This document shows, one piece after another, positions 38,336 through 48,157 of a DNA stretch of 64,000 bases. Under the pieces are notes generated by a model. It had not been told where the DNA came from and searched no databases. It worked only from the letters and a program-made list of their open reading frames with translations. A program made the translations under genes and the position numbers. Each line of letters starts with the position of its first letter. The stretch's first letter is position 1. Origin of the DNA: Romanomermis culicivorax (lineage: Eukaryota > Nematoda > Enoplea > Mermithida > Mermithidae); assembly GCA_963922205.1 (NCBI GenBank), contig CAWUHX010000215.1, positions 310,001-374,000 on the forward strand, in the 5' to 3' direction.

Positions 38336-38854
38336 AGGCAGATTCATACTTCGTCCGGCATCCGGCATCCGGCAAGCTATTTTTAGCTTCTGGCATTCAG
38401 TGTCCGGCATCCGGCAAATTGGCTTCCGGCAAGTTGCCGGATGAGATGGCAATTCATACTTCTTCCGGCGCCGGAAATTCCGGATGACAATTTATTCTTG
38501 CTTTCACTAGGCGTGACTAAACTATAATTACGCCTAGAAAAAATTCTTTATATGACTATCCTGCACATATATATGCCTTCAAGAACGAAAAAAACATACA
38601 AAATACTCAGCATAAAAACAAAAAATTTTGTCAACTAAAAAAATCGATATCTCTCGCATACATTGTATATGCAAAAATCAATCAAACACGCGCTTCAATT
38701 AAAATTACATACAAAATATGCTTTCCGGTATCCGGAAAAGTAAAAACTGTTTCTACTCTTCCCATCCGGCAAAATTCCAGTCTTCCGGCAAAAAAATGAG
38801 ACATCAGCGTGGGAATGCCGGACGCCGGATGCCGGACGAAGTATGAATCTGCCT
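38336..38854. mobile_element. PIF/Harbinger-like MITE, 519 bp, TTA target duplication
   Basis: Inverted ends of about 39 bp begin AGGCAGATTCATACTTCGTC and are nearly identical. They carry repeated CATCCGGC motifs and are flanked by TTA at 38,333-38,335 and 38,855-38,857. A 3-bp TTA/TAA duplication is typical of PIF/Harbinger elements. More CCGG-rich inverted motifs occur inside. No transposase. Confidence 0.82.
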
Positions 38855-38889
38855 TTACTTATCTCAGCAGAAAGTAGGGAATGTGCAAT

Positions 38890-39044
38890 GTAGCGGATCT
38901 GACTGTGGTAGTGGATGTGCACTAGGTAGCGGTTGTGCACTAGGTAGCGGTTGTGCACTAGGTAGCGGTTGTGCACTAGGTAGCGGATGTGCACTAGGTA
39001 GCGGTTGTGCACTAGGTAGCGGATGTGCACTAGGTAGCGGATCT
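38890..39044 (+). repeat. Right 18-bp tandem array of the 37-39 kb fold-back element
   Basis: Eight 18-bp units plus a partial, differing mostly by one or two bases (GGTTGTG versus GGATGTG). Because 18 is a multiple of three, every frame is open here and gives spurious Gly-Ser-Gly-Cys-Ala-Leu or Pro-Ser-Ala repeats. These are not proteins. Confidence 0.88.
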
Positions 39045-41691
39045 GGCACCGACCCTAATTTTCTTTGATGAAACCGGCTTATGATTTATAGTGCTTTGCA
39101 GCGACAGTACAAAATATGAAAAAATTCAACACACGCGGAATTTTTGCGACAATGGCTTCATAGTGTTTTATATAGATTGACCAGAAGCCTGAAATTTATA
39201 GAGAAATTTATTTCATATTGCTGTACATTGGCGCAATTTTAACGTTTATTTTTCATCCTATCAATTTTAAAACTATAGTTAAGGTCTGCATCCGACATTC
39301 CTTCCTTTTTACTGTGTGAGTCGAAAACTTGGAAAGGAAACCATCGTTGGAAAGCAAACTATGTCGTGCGCGAAATACAGAACTGCTAGAATGGAGCGTT
39401 GCCTTCCGAAACAACAACTTTAGCCTAAATTATATTTTTTCTGTTGATTTCAACACCGGCTAATCGGCTAATCTGCCGTGAAATTTTTTTTTCATTCGTT
39501 TTTGTGGGTGGCATTTTCTCGACTACTAATAATGTATTTCCTACCTAGCTTTTCGCGTTTTTCCTGTATGTTACTCGTTTTAGCATTGCATCGAAGGCAT
39601 CGTTTTCGGACATTAATCCAGATTTTTTGCTATGCGACGTTAGCTTTAGTGGAGTGTAGGGAGAAAATCCTAACTGTTTCTTGTTAAGTATGTATGCTAC
39701 TTTAGTCGCTTTTGGTCTACGTATGTCACGTCCTTTTTTCATAACTTTTTTTATTCTATACGTATGCTGTATATTTCAGAGATTTTAATATCATTTTCCA
39801 TGACTAGAAAAATGGTTGCACTAAGAGATCCATGGTTGGCTAGAAGCTTAGTACTTAATGAGTTATGTTGTAGTCGAGCAATTACAATACTTTTTCCGGC
39901 GAAAGATTCTGTAAAGCTGCAATTATGAAATGCTCCCAAAGTTGTGTAAAATAACTAACCCTGTGATTATTATTTCAGTGAAACATTACACTAACAGAAA
40001 GTATTCGATATCTTGTGACTCATTTGATAATCCCGCTGTATTCTCTCAAAATTTTCTTTTTAACGGGGTTTTAGAAGCACAAATTTTCATCTGAATCAAT
40101 AGTCAGAGACGCAAACGTGCGATTTAACGAATTATCTGGATCGATTCATATCACTATTTCTGAGTAGCTCGATGGAAAACCTTTTTAGGGAATAAAGTGG
40201 TGGGGTGATTGTCTGATTCGGAGTCTAAAAAGGTAGCACTTCTTGTCCATGGACATCAGCATAGTACTCCCACCTGTATTTGACTAACTATACGGGATAA
40301 TTCAATATCGGCGGTTTGAAAATGATGTCAGTTTTGTTCTACAATGATCCTGCATTGCATTACAATACACTCGAATTCCGAATTTCCACCTTTTCGTGAA
40401 TTAGTACGAATTTCGTTTTCGTAAAATAATTTCTAAGGAAATCAACACCGGGCAGTTCGAAAATGATGTCAATGTTGTATTTCAGCAATGAAATATTGTA
40501 CTACAGTCCGCTCGAATTCCAGGTTTTCATATTGTTTTGAATCATCTTAGAAAATTGAAAAGTCTAAACAATAGGAAACTGATGAACGATTTCATTTATT
40601 ACATCAATGAAATGCCGAGGAGACAGGGCAACTCATATAAGTTTGGTTCAAAACAGAATTTGTTGATGCAAGATTGATATAAGTCATACTTACTTTCAGC
40701 GAGAAAAAGTCGGTTTGAAACTATATTGGTACCATCAATAATTCAACACGCACATAACCAGATTTCTTAAGGCTTCTGTGTCGATATAAAGTGAGCTCAT
40801 TCCTGAAAGTATTTTAGGTTGAAAGAATATCCTTAATAAAGTTACACCAATGTTGAATGCAATGCGATAAAGCAACTCCAGAAATAATAATAAGAATAAA
40901 TATTGGGTTCAAAATGTTTGACTCAGAAACTCGTTCGATTAATGCTTTCTGCTGAAAACATGGAACCATTCTCAAAGCAGAATTGAGACCTTTAAACTGA
41001 CGTGAGTCATACCCTGTCGACGGTTGAGTGAAAATATTGAAAGCGCTTTTATTAAGTATCGAAAACGTTCAGGATCTTTTTTATCTTGCGATGCTTTTGT
41101 TCGAAGTTGTTGTTTAATCCACATAGTTTGGCAGCTGTGTTTTGATCGGGAGTTGACCCAGAAGTTTTTGACCATATGGCCAGTCATATGACAATACCTT
41201 TAGACATTGTCGATCATATGGGGAATCCTATTTTCATCGACCGCAAAAAACAGTAAATGCATAGTTTTTGGTATAAAACGGTTATTTTAGGCATGAAAAT
41301 GACGAAACGGTCAAATTTCATGGTACCTTGCGCCTATACTTTTTAAGATTAAAGTTTATACATACTTACATACACACATGAAAAAGTTTCAATATTCTTT
41401 GTCCAACAGACTTTCTTCTAAACTTTGCCCAATGTGCGACAGCCTCCCTTGCTAGACTCAATTTATCATTGCGGGAATCCGTGAGCTTTAGCGAAATATG
41501 CAACAATACTCAACAATATTTTTCGAGCGCGCCCTTTATCACAATCAAGCCATAATACTTACTTGTGATTAACTGAGTAGAAAAAGCTTTTCAAATGTGA
41601 ACTGAAACAGACGAAAAATCTGCAGTCATGGAAGCTGTACAGCATGTGCCCAATTGGCAGTCCTAGTTTTTGCGTTGTAGACCGTGTGGCC

Positions 41692-41797
41692 GACTGTGCC
41701 GTCTGACCGACTGTAGCGGTTGGCCGATTGTAGCGACTGGCCGACTGTACTGAGTGGCCGACTGTAGCACATGGCCGACTGTACCGGGTGGGCGAAT
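41692..41797 (+). repeat. Left 17-bp tandem array
   Basis: Six units of TGGCCGACTGTnnnnnn, the last six bases varying between units, ending CGGGTGGGCGAATTC at the single-copy arm. Confidence 0.85.
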
Positions 41798-42671
41798 TCA
41801 ATTTGAAATAGTTTATAGGTATAAGTCGAACCTTATGCAAAATGTTTTTACTCGAAATGTGAATAGAATGTTGCTAAATATAGGTTTCAATGTAAAAGGC
41901 ATCAAAAAATGCAAGAGCAACGCAAAAATATCGTAAGTAAGTAAATGCACACAAGAATACCTATTTGAATTCAAAAGTTTTTTATTTTCTAATAAATTTT
42001 GCCCCTCGTATCCGTTCACTTTGTTGAGTATATTTGTTATAAAATGAATGAAAATGATTTTGGAGTTTTGAGCACTGCAACATTTGAATTTAAAACGTTT
42101 TATAGAAACTATTTTTATTCAGGGCCGTACTTGGCATTTATATACAAGAAAATCTTAAGTTTGGAGTACTTATTTTCAATTTTCATCAACAGAAAATACA
42201 AAACATTCACCAATATTTTTTTTCAAATAAATGCATCATGCTAATATTCCACATGTGTGAAGGTCCCATATCTTTTAGCACAGCTAAACCCATATATCGA
42301 AAAAAGTAATAAGTCAGAGACATTCCAGAGTACGACCCTTAGATAATTTACTCAAGTAAAGACGAAATTCCGTTGTTGTTGTTCTATCTTTTTTGAAAAT
42401 TCTATTTTTTGCCAAGTTCTAACATATTTTATTCATTTTTTTTACTACAAAAATATTAGAAAAAGTCAATAAAATCAATCAATCTAGGCATTCATAATGA
42501 ATCAAAAAATTAAGAAGGGCATATTTCTGCACCTAAGTAGCATATTTTTGCGTCGCTCTTGCATTTTTTGATTATATCTTGTGCATTGAAACCTATATTT
42601 AGCAACACTTTATTCACATTTTGTGCGAAAACATTTTACATAAGGTTCGACTTGCATATAAACTATTCCAA

Positions 42672-42776
42672 ATTGAATTCGGCCACCCGGTACAGTCGGC
42701 CATGTGTGCTACAGTCGGCCACACGGTACAGTCGGCCAGCTGCTACAGTCGGCCAGACGGCACAGTCGGCCACTCG
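42672..42776 (-). repeat. Right 17-bp tandem array
   Basis: Five units in the inverse orientation of the left array. Unit-specific tails (CCGTC, GCACA, CCGGG) recur in the same order as on the left, with one unit missing. Confidence 0.85.
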
Positions 42777-45526
42777 CTACACAATCAGTTTTTGCACGTA
42801 GAAAATAGATACCCGATCTTTAAATTTTTCTAAAACGTATATACAGAAATAATCATCTGGTTAAATACTAAAGAACATTTCAGCTACGGTTATCGTACCG
42901 AGTTATGCATCAATTAATTTTTAATGTAACTTTTCGCTGTCTTGCCAAAAACAATGGTATGTAACGCATAGCTAATTAGCATGAAATGCTGAAAAAACAG
43001 CTGTCAATCATTGGAGCACTATTTTCTAGTGTTCAATGGATTAGTTTCTTGTGCTTGTCCGTGACATCTCTTGTTTGATATAGTTCCTATTATTATCATG
43101 AAATTTTCAGTATTATCCCTAATAGAGTGAAGAGTCACCTCACCTTCTCCTCCTAGTCACGTTTTTGTGCCATTTCTATAAACTCTTACGCAATCAGAAA
43201 ATTGATGCGTCAGGTACGCAATTGTTCACAAAAAATGATGCAAATGCTTCGAGGTTAGGAAATTTTTTTGCCTCATTCGACTTGGAACATATTACGAAAA
43301 CAATACGGGAATGAGTCCGAAGAGTCTCAGTTCCCAACATATTCTTAAAATTGAAGATAGATTCCTTAATGGAGTGAATGCTTGCTTTTACATGTGTGAA
43401 AATGCCAAGTGACTTCTCTTTTTATGAACTATTTGCCTCAAAGATGATGAGTATAGAACAGATTCAAAAGACGTTTGATGTTCGGAGAGGGACAAGGGAC
43501 ATTCATTTAGAATGATTCACTAGGACACAGGTTGTCTTGAAATAAAATCGTCAATTTACTTCAATAAATTTAACCATTAAAGTATTTTTACAAGGAACAT
43601 TCTTATGTTCTCAAATATATTTGAATCTTCATCAGAGTAAGATACTTCCCTTACTCTTACTGCAGTAGATTCTACTTCACTTGAAAAAAGTTTTGTTTTA
43701 AGAATTCGAACAAAATCGAAAGTATCTTTTTTCTTGGTTGAACATGGATGTTATACAATTTATTTTACTGTATAGTCCATTTTTCTCAAAAATTTTTTGA
43801 ATCGTTAAATTGTCACAGCAATTATTATTTTATGTTATTGTTACTTTCTGATAAACACGTGTCGTTAAGCTGTAACATATTTCAGTTGAAAACTTCGAAA
43901 ATTAAAATATATCATCCGAACGATTTTGAATAAAACTTGTTTCTTGACCGATTGAGGCTCACAAGTGTTTCTTAAAAAACTGACTATATTTTTCCAAATT
44001 GGTCCTGTTCCACCGTTAGAAGCAAACAGACACCATTTTGATACAACTTCGGACTGTTTTGATCCTATCATTTCAAAAATTTTGTTTGCCATAAATTTTT
44101 CTAATCGAAACCCCTCAGTCGTGTAGGCTCTGAAACTGATCACTTGCGATAGCCGTACATTCCCTGAAGTAAGAAAATTGTTATTGAAAGATTTCCTATG
44201 TTTCGACAGATATAAGAATTTTACCAGCGTATTGTAAAAAAACAATAAGAATTGTTCCAACTGTGCTAAAAACAAGAATACTTCAAAAAGACCGTCAAGG
44301 AATGGTTTTTAGCCAACAGTTCTGCGTTACAAGCACCGACTTTATCAGTGCCATGAAGTGAACATGAAATAAGTTGAGTTGAATCCTTCTTTACCGAATC
44401 TGTCATTTCAATGAACAAGAAGCCGCTCAGTACATCACGTTTTGACAATAAACAATATTGAGGTTTGTACCACATACTGTTTGGTTCATCATCAAATCGC
44501 CTTCACACAACCATTCTTTCTTCGAATTATTTTACTTTATCGTCGTAACTTATTTCCTCTTGCAAAAGATTCCTGTTGAAATTTGCATACTGAGTTTATA
44601 AATCACTCTTATGAACACACATGACTTATTGGGATCTTGCTTCTATATGAAATCCTTGACCAATCGATTATGGCATGCTCTGAAAAAATGACGTCGGCAA
44701 AAACCTCCACAAGATCCAAGATCAAGTATCAAAATTCTATATTTCGGCGATGACACTTCATGCAGCTACTATGTTGCTTGTAAAAGGCGGGCGATCTGGA
44801 TTTTCTACCGTCACTATCATGAATCTGTCGAACATGATGAGTCGAAATTTAGTGTTTCTTAGCTTTCACTTTTTTCTGAATGCTGCTAAATACTAACGAT
44901 CAGTAGTTACATGCATTATCTTTAATTTACAAGAAGTAACTTTAATTCAGGTTTTTATGGTTTAGTTTCCCAGATCTGAAACATCACAACTAAAAAAATA
45001 CTCGCACGTCAGGAAAACTCATCTGTCGTATAACAAAGTGCATGTTTGGGGAGTCTTTTGCGTGGATCACACTATATGTCAGCAAAACGTAATTTTGTTC
45101 ATAAATATTTTCATGCTTTATGACAACACAACTGTATTTTCTACGTCGAACTTTACGAGATGGTCACAAGCTCGATCAGCTGGAATCTTTTGGTTTTTGG
45201 GGAAAAAATTCGAATTTACAAAAGTGTTCTCGGTTTAAATGTTAATCAATATTTCCGTAATTGGTCGGAATCTATAAATTACATTGAACCAAAGGAATCA
45301 AACGACTCATTGTCTTCGTGGAAACTTTTTTTAAATCAAACACTGTAAGTTGTTTTTGACTTGAAAAGAAGTGTTATTATGTGAATCTTTATTGCTGTAG
45401 AAATTTTTGAATTTAAAACAATTATCATTATGCTTTTCCTTTTTCAGCACGTCATTCCCTGCTATAGAACCATTATAGCAAATATCGGAAAAAATAGATA
45501 CTCCGAATATTTTCCTTTTTCCATCC

Positions 45527-47452
45527 TTGACAGTCGTCCAGGGTGTAGCTCGGCGCCGAGCTGCCATCGACGTTATGGTCCTAAAGTTGTCGTCCAATGC
45601 CACGTTACCGAATAGCAGTAGCAGTACGTCCAACAATCTATCAAACCTCGACCACGACGTCGAGGTCACGACGGCGAACATGTTGATCATCGTTTTAGGC
45701 AGCCTATTGAGTCTAGTGACCATTCTTGGCAATTTATTGGTATTGATTTCTTTCAAAAAGGATAAGCGTTTACAGACTATAAGCAATTATTTTCTGATAT
45801 CATTGGCCGCCGCTGACTTGACTATTGGTTGCATAAGCATCCCACTGATGACTCACTATTCGGCCATCGGTAGATGGACATTAGGCTACAACGCCTGTCA
45901 ATTTTGGTTGAGTTTAGACTATTTGATGAGCAATGCTTCGGTGTGCAATTTATTGTTAATAAGTTTGGATCGATATTTTTCCTTGACTAAACCTTTGACC
46001 TATAGGCCGAAACGTACGAAGAAAAAAGTGATCTTCATGATAGCAATGACTTACATTTTTTCCTTGCTATTATGGCCCCCATGGATTATTGCATGGCCCT
46101 ACATCGACGGTCGTTTCACTGTGCCACTGGACAAGTGCGCCATCCAATTTTTAGAGACCAGTGCTTACGCCACCATTATAACGGCCGTTTTAGCTTTCTA
46201 CCTTCCGGTTACAATAATGGTCGTTTTATACTCCAGGGTCTACTACGTGACCAAAACGCGGCGTAAGGCCGTCAAGGAATTGCAAGGGTTCCATAAGGGC
46301 AGTAGTTATGCAAAAAACAAGGACAGCATGACCAGTACCCAAAATGCCGCCCCCAAATCCCGCACTCAAAAGGTCACTTATTATAATTCAACGCTGAGGA
46401 ATCCAGTAGTTTTGACCACATTGTCCGAAAAAGCAATTGAACTTTCGGCCGATGATACTATTTATTCTGCCGAGGATTCGTCCAAATGCGACGATTTTCA
46501 AAATTCACCACGGCAACAAAATCGTGATGAAACTTTAATCAAAAAAATTGGTCGCAAATTATTCCCCAATAAAATGAACGATGACCTCCACAATGAAGAA
46601 ATGACCGTCAATGAAAATTGTCTCCAGAACAATTACAATAATAATAATAGTGATTCCAATAGCGGCATGGAGACGATCTTCGAGCAACCCTGTTGCACGT
46701 TAAAAATTGCCGAAACTACTGACGATAGGCGTAAAACTTCGCCCGACGTCTCCCATCTGATCACGGCCGACGATTGCGTTTCGATTTGTACAGTGACCAC
46801 GGACAGAAACCACAACCTGATGGCGACCACGCCAAATACGCAACATCGGAGTTTCAGCATCATTGATGGAACGGTACCGTCGACGGTGAACAAATCGCCA
46901 GCATCGGTTTCAGGCGCCACACTAGTCAGGAATGTACAGCACCAACCTCGCAGTAGGAACAATTCGATTTTGTCGTCGAAGCTTTGGGGCGCCAACACAA
47001 GGAACAGGAGCAATAGCCATGGCCGGAACTTTGCAGCTGTTGCAACACCCAAAAGCAGTACGAGTGACAAAAAGCAGGAGAGAAAAGCGGCCAAAACTTT
47101 GAGCGCAATTTTGTTGGCTTTCATACTCACTTGGACGCCCTACAACGTTATGGTGTGCGTGGAGACCTTGCGGGCCGATACTGTACCGCCCCATTGGTAC
47201 ACCTTCGGCTATTATTTGTGCTACATAAACAGTACAGTAAACCCGGTGTGCTACGCATTGTGCAACGTTTTGTTTCGAAGAAATTTCTACGAACTTTTGA
47301 CTTGCGCCTATAAGAAATCGAGCAGTCAAACATCAGTGGCGCTCTACCAAAACCCGATGGCCAGACATAATACGGCGCCGGTGATGGCTTCCAAGACGAC
47401 GGTAACCGGGAACAATAGCGGAAATAAACCCACTATTCCGTCATCAGCTTGA
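45527..47452 (+). CDS. gar-3: Muscarinic acetylcholine receptor, GAR-3-like GPCR
   Basis: A single open frame of 641 codons with all seven transmembrane helices. TM1 is about residues 51-76; the TM3 start WLSLDYLMSNASV places the amine-binding aspartate at residue 131. DRY is at 148-150. C124 and C204 form the expected extracellular disulphide. PWIIAWPYIDGRF lies in TM4/ECL2 and the very long third loop spans about residues 245-525. TM6 is TLSAILLAFILTWTPYNVMV and TM7 is YINSTVNPVCYALC. These are diagnostic of muscarinic receptors; the Gq-coupled GAR-3/M1-M3-M5 type is inferred. The N-terminus has NAT and NSS glycosylation sites. An alternative start is Met17 (45,575), which would drop a basic leader; an acceptor TTTTTCAG at 45,441-45,448 suggests a 5' exon or splice-leader site upstream. 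The stop is TGA. Confidence 0.95.
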   Translation: MTVVQGVARRRAAIDVMVLKLSSNATLPNSSSSTSNNLSNLDHDVEVTTANMLIIVLGSLLSLVTILGNLLVLISFKKDKRLQTISNYFLISLAAADLTIGCISIPLMTHYSAIGRWTLGYNACQFWLSLDYLMSNASVCNLLLISLDRYFSLTKPLTYRPKRTKKKVIFMIAMTYIFSLLLWPPWIIAWPYIDGRFTVPLDKCAIQFLETSAYATIITAVLAFYLPVTIMVVLYSRVYYVTKTRRKAVKELQGFHKGSSYAKNKDSMTSTQNAAPKSRTQKVTYYNSTLRNPVVLTTLSEKAIELSADDTIYSAEDSSKCDDFQNSPRQQNRDETLIKKIGRKLFPNKMNDDLHNEEMTVNENCLQNNYNNNNSDSNSGMETIFEQPCCTLKIAETTDDRRKTSPDVSHLITADDCVSICTVTTDRNHNLMATTPNTQHRSFSIIDGTVPSTVNKSPASVSGATLVRNVQHQPRSRNNSILSSKLWGANTRNRSNSHGRNFAAVATPKSSTSDKKQERKAAKTLSAILLAFILTWTPYNVMVCVETLRADTVPPHWYTFGYYLCYINSTVNPVCYALCNVLFRRNFYELLTCAYKKSSSQTSVALYQNPMARHNTAPVMASKTTVTGNNSGNKPTIPSSA

Positions 47453-47488
47453 TGTTACTGTAGTGTGAGATTTTCAAACAGTTTTTAG

Positions 47489-47494
47489 AATAAA
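47489..47494 (+). terminator. gar-3: Poly(A) signal of the muscarinic receptor gene
   Basis: AATAAA lies 37 bases after the receptor stop codon, a usual distance for a short 3' UTR. Confidence 0.6.
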
Positions 47495-47604
47495 ATTAGA
47501 CTTGATTAGCTCTGAAAAAGTACAACGAAATATACTAGTATATAATCAATCATTGGTAGCCTATATTCCAAAAGTTTATGAGGCTTCCATGCGTTTCCCC
47601 CATC

Positions 47605-48157
47605 TATAGTCTGCTTTTTTTAAATGCTTGTAACTGAAAAAAGATAAAATGAAGTATGTATTGCCTGTTCAATTACCGGGCGTGCGCACATTATACTGTA
47701 TTACGGTGGAAAACGCGGCAATTGAAATTTGACGAAATTAAAGGCTTTTTGTTAGGAAAAAAGTTAGAAATGAGAAAAAAATTCTTGCACATGATTCTTA
47801 TTTAATGACGAAAATTTGGGAGTTAATATCGTGATACAGTTGGTGCGCTTTGATAAATTGAAATCTCAAAATCCGGCGCATCGCGCCGCAGTGCTGGTCA
47901 TTTGCTCAGCTTTTTCTGCGCAGAGCAAATATATTTTTTTAGCTATGTGAAAATTTTTTTGAAATTTTTCGCACTGAACGGAGATTATTTTTAAAAGAGT
48001 TATCGAGTTTAGTTAAGAGTTCGGTCACAGTTTACCTCCGCCGGTTAATCGATTCCTAACATACAGTCAACAACGATATTATCTCGACTCGGAATTCTGC
48101 ATGCGTACTTACTTTCAGAATTTTTGCGTTACAAGCATTTGAAAAAAACAGACTGTA
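47605..48157. mobile_element. TIR element of about 550 bp downstream of the receptor gene
   Basis: Left end TATAGTCTGCTTTTTTTAAA with TGCTTGTAAC just inside; right end the inverse (GTTACAAGCATTTG, then CAGACTGTA). TA at both ends suggests a TA target site. The interior holds a GCGCATCGCGCC hairpin related to the GC-hairpin family. Similar ends occur near 12,488 and in the 52.4-52.65 kb arm. Confidence 0.7.

Larger units (their letters stand above)
37128..39077. mobile_element. Fold-back element with 18-bp tandem-repeat arms, about 1.95 kb
   Basis: Outer ends GGGCCCAGTTTCAT and TTTGATGAAACCGGC resemble the ends of the 6.1-kb MITE. Inside them lie inverted arrays of an 18-bp unit (GTAGCGGTTGTGCACTAG type). 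The left array has three units plus a partial (37,276-37,348); the right, in opposite orientation, has eight plus a partial (38,890-39,044). Both arrays begin on the inner side with GTAGCGGATCTGACTrTG and end on the outer side with GTAGCGGATCTG, so they are true inverse copies differing in unit number. No transposase was found. A 519-bp MITE is nested inside. Confidence 0.75.
41669..42790. mobile_element. Fold-back element with 17-bp tandem-repeat arms, about 1.1 kb
   Basis: The left arm (41,669-41,935) and right arm (42,540-42,790) are inverse copies. Each has an outer tandem array of the 17-bp unit TGGCCGACTGTAGCACA (six units left, five right) followed inward by the same single-copy segment (GAATTCAATTTG, then AGTCGAACCTTATG, then TTTTGCGT-type sequence). 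A loop of about 600 bp separates them. No transposase was found. The organisation is the same as at 37-39 kb but with unrelated repeat units. Confidence 0.82.
34963..45526. other. Gene-poor region holding two large fold-back elements
   Basis: Besides the fold-back elements at 37.1-39.1 and 41.7-42.8 kb and a weak coding-like stretch at 36,842-36,740, I see no gene. Around 37,500-37,690 there is an AT-rich simple region with a palindrome (ATCTTATCTATCT and its complement). Confidence 0.4.

Noticed and set aside
38695..39068. Reading frames with Gly-Ser-Gly-Cys-Ala-Leu or Pro-Ser-Ala-His repeats on both strands
   Set aside because: They are produced by the 18-bp tandem array, whose period is a multiple of three and leaves all frames open.
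41692..42776. Arrays resembling CRISPR repeats
   Set aside because: The 17-bp units are directly adjacent with no unique spacers, occur as an inverted pair, and the genome is eukaryotic.
46633..47329. Minus-strand frames of 165 and 135 codons inside the receptor gene
   Set aside because: They are shadows of the well-supported receptor coding sequence and show no family motif.
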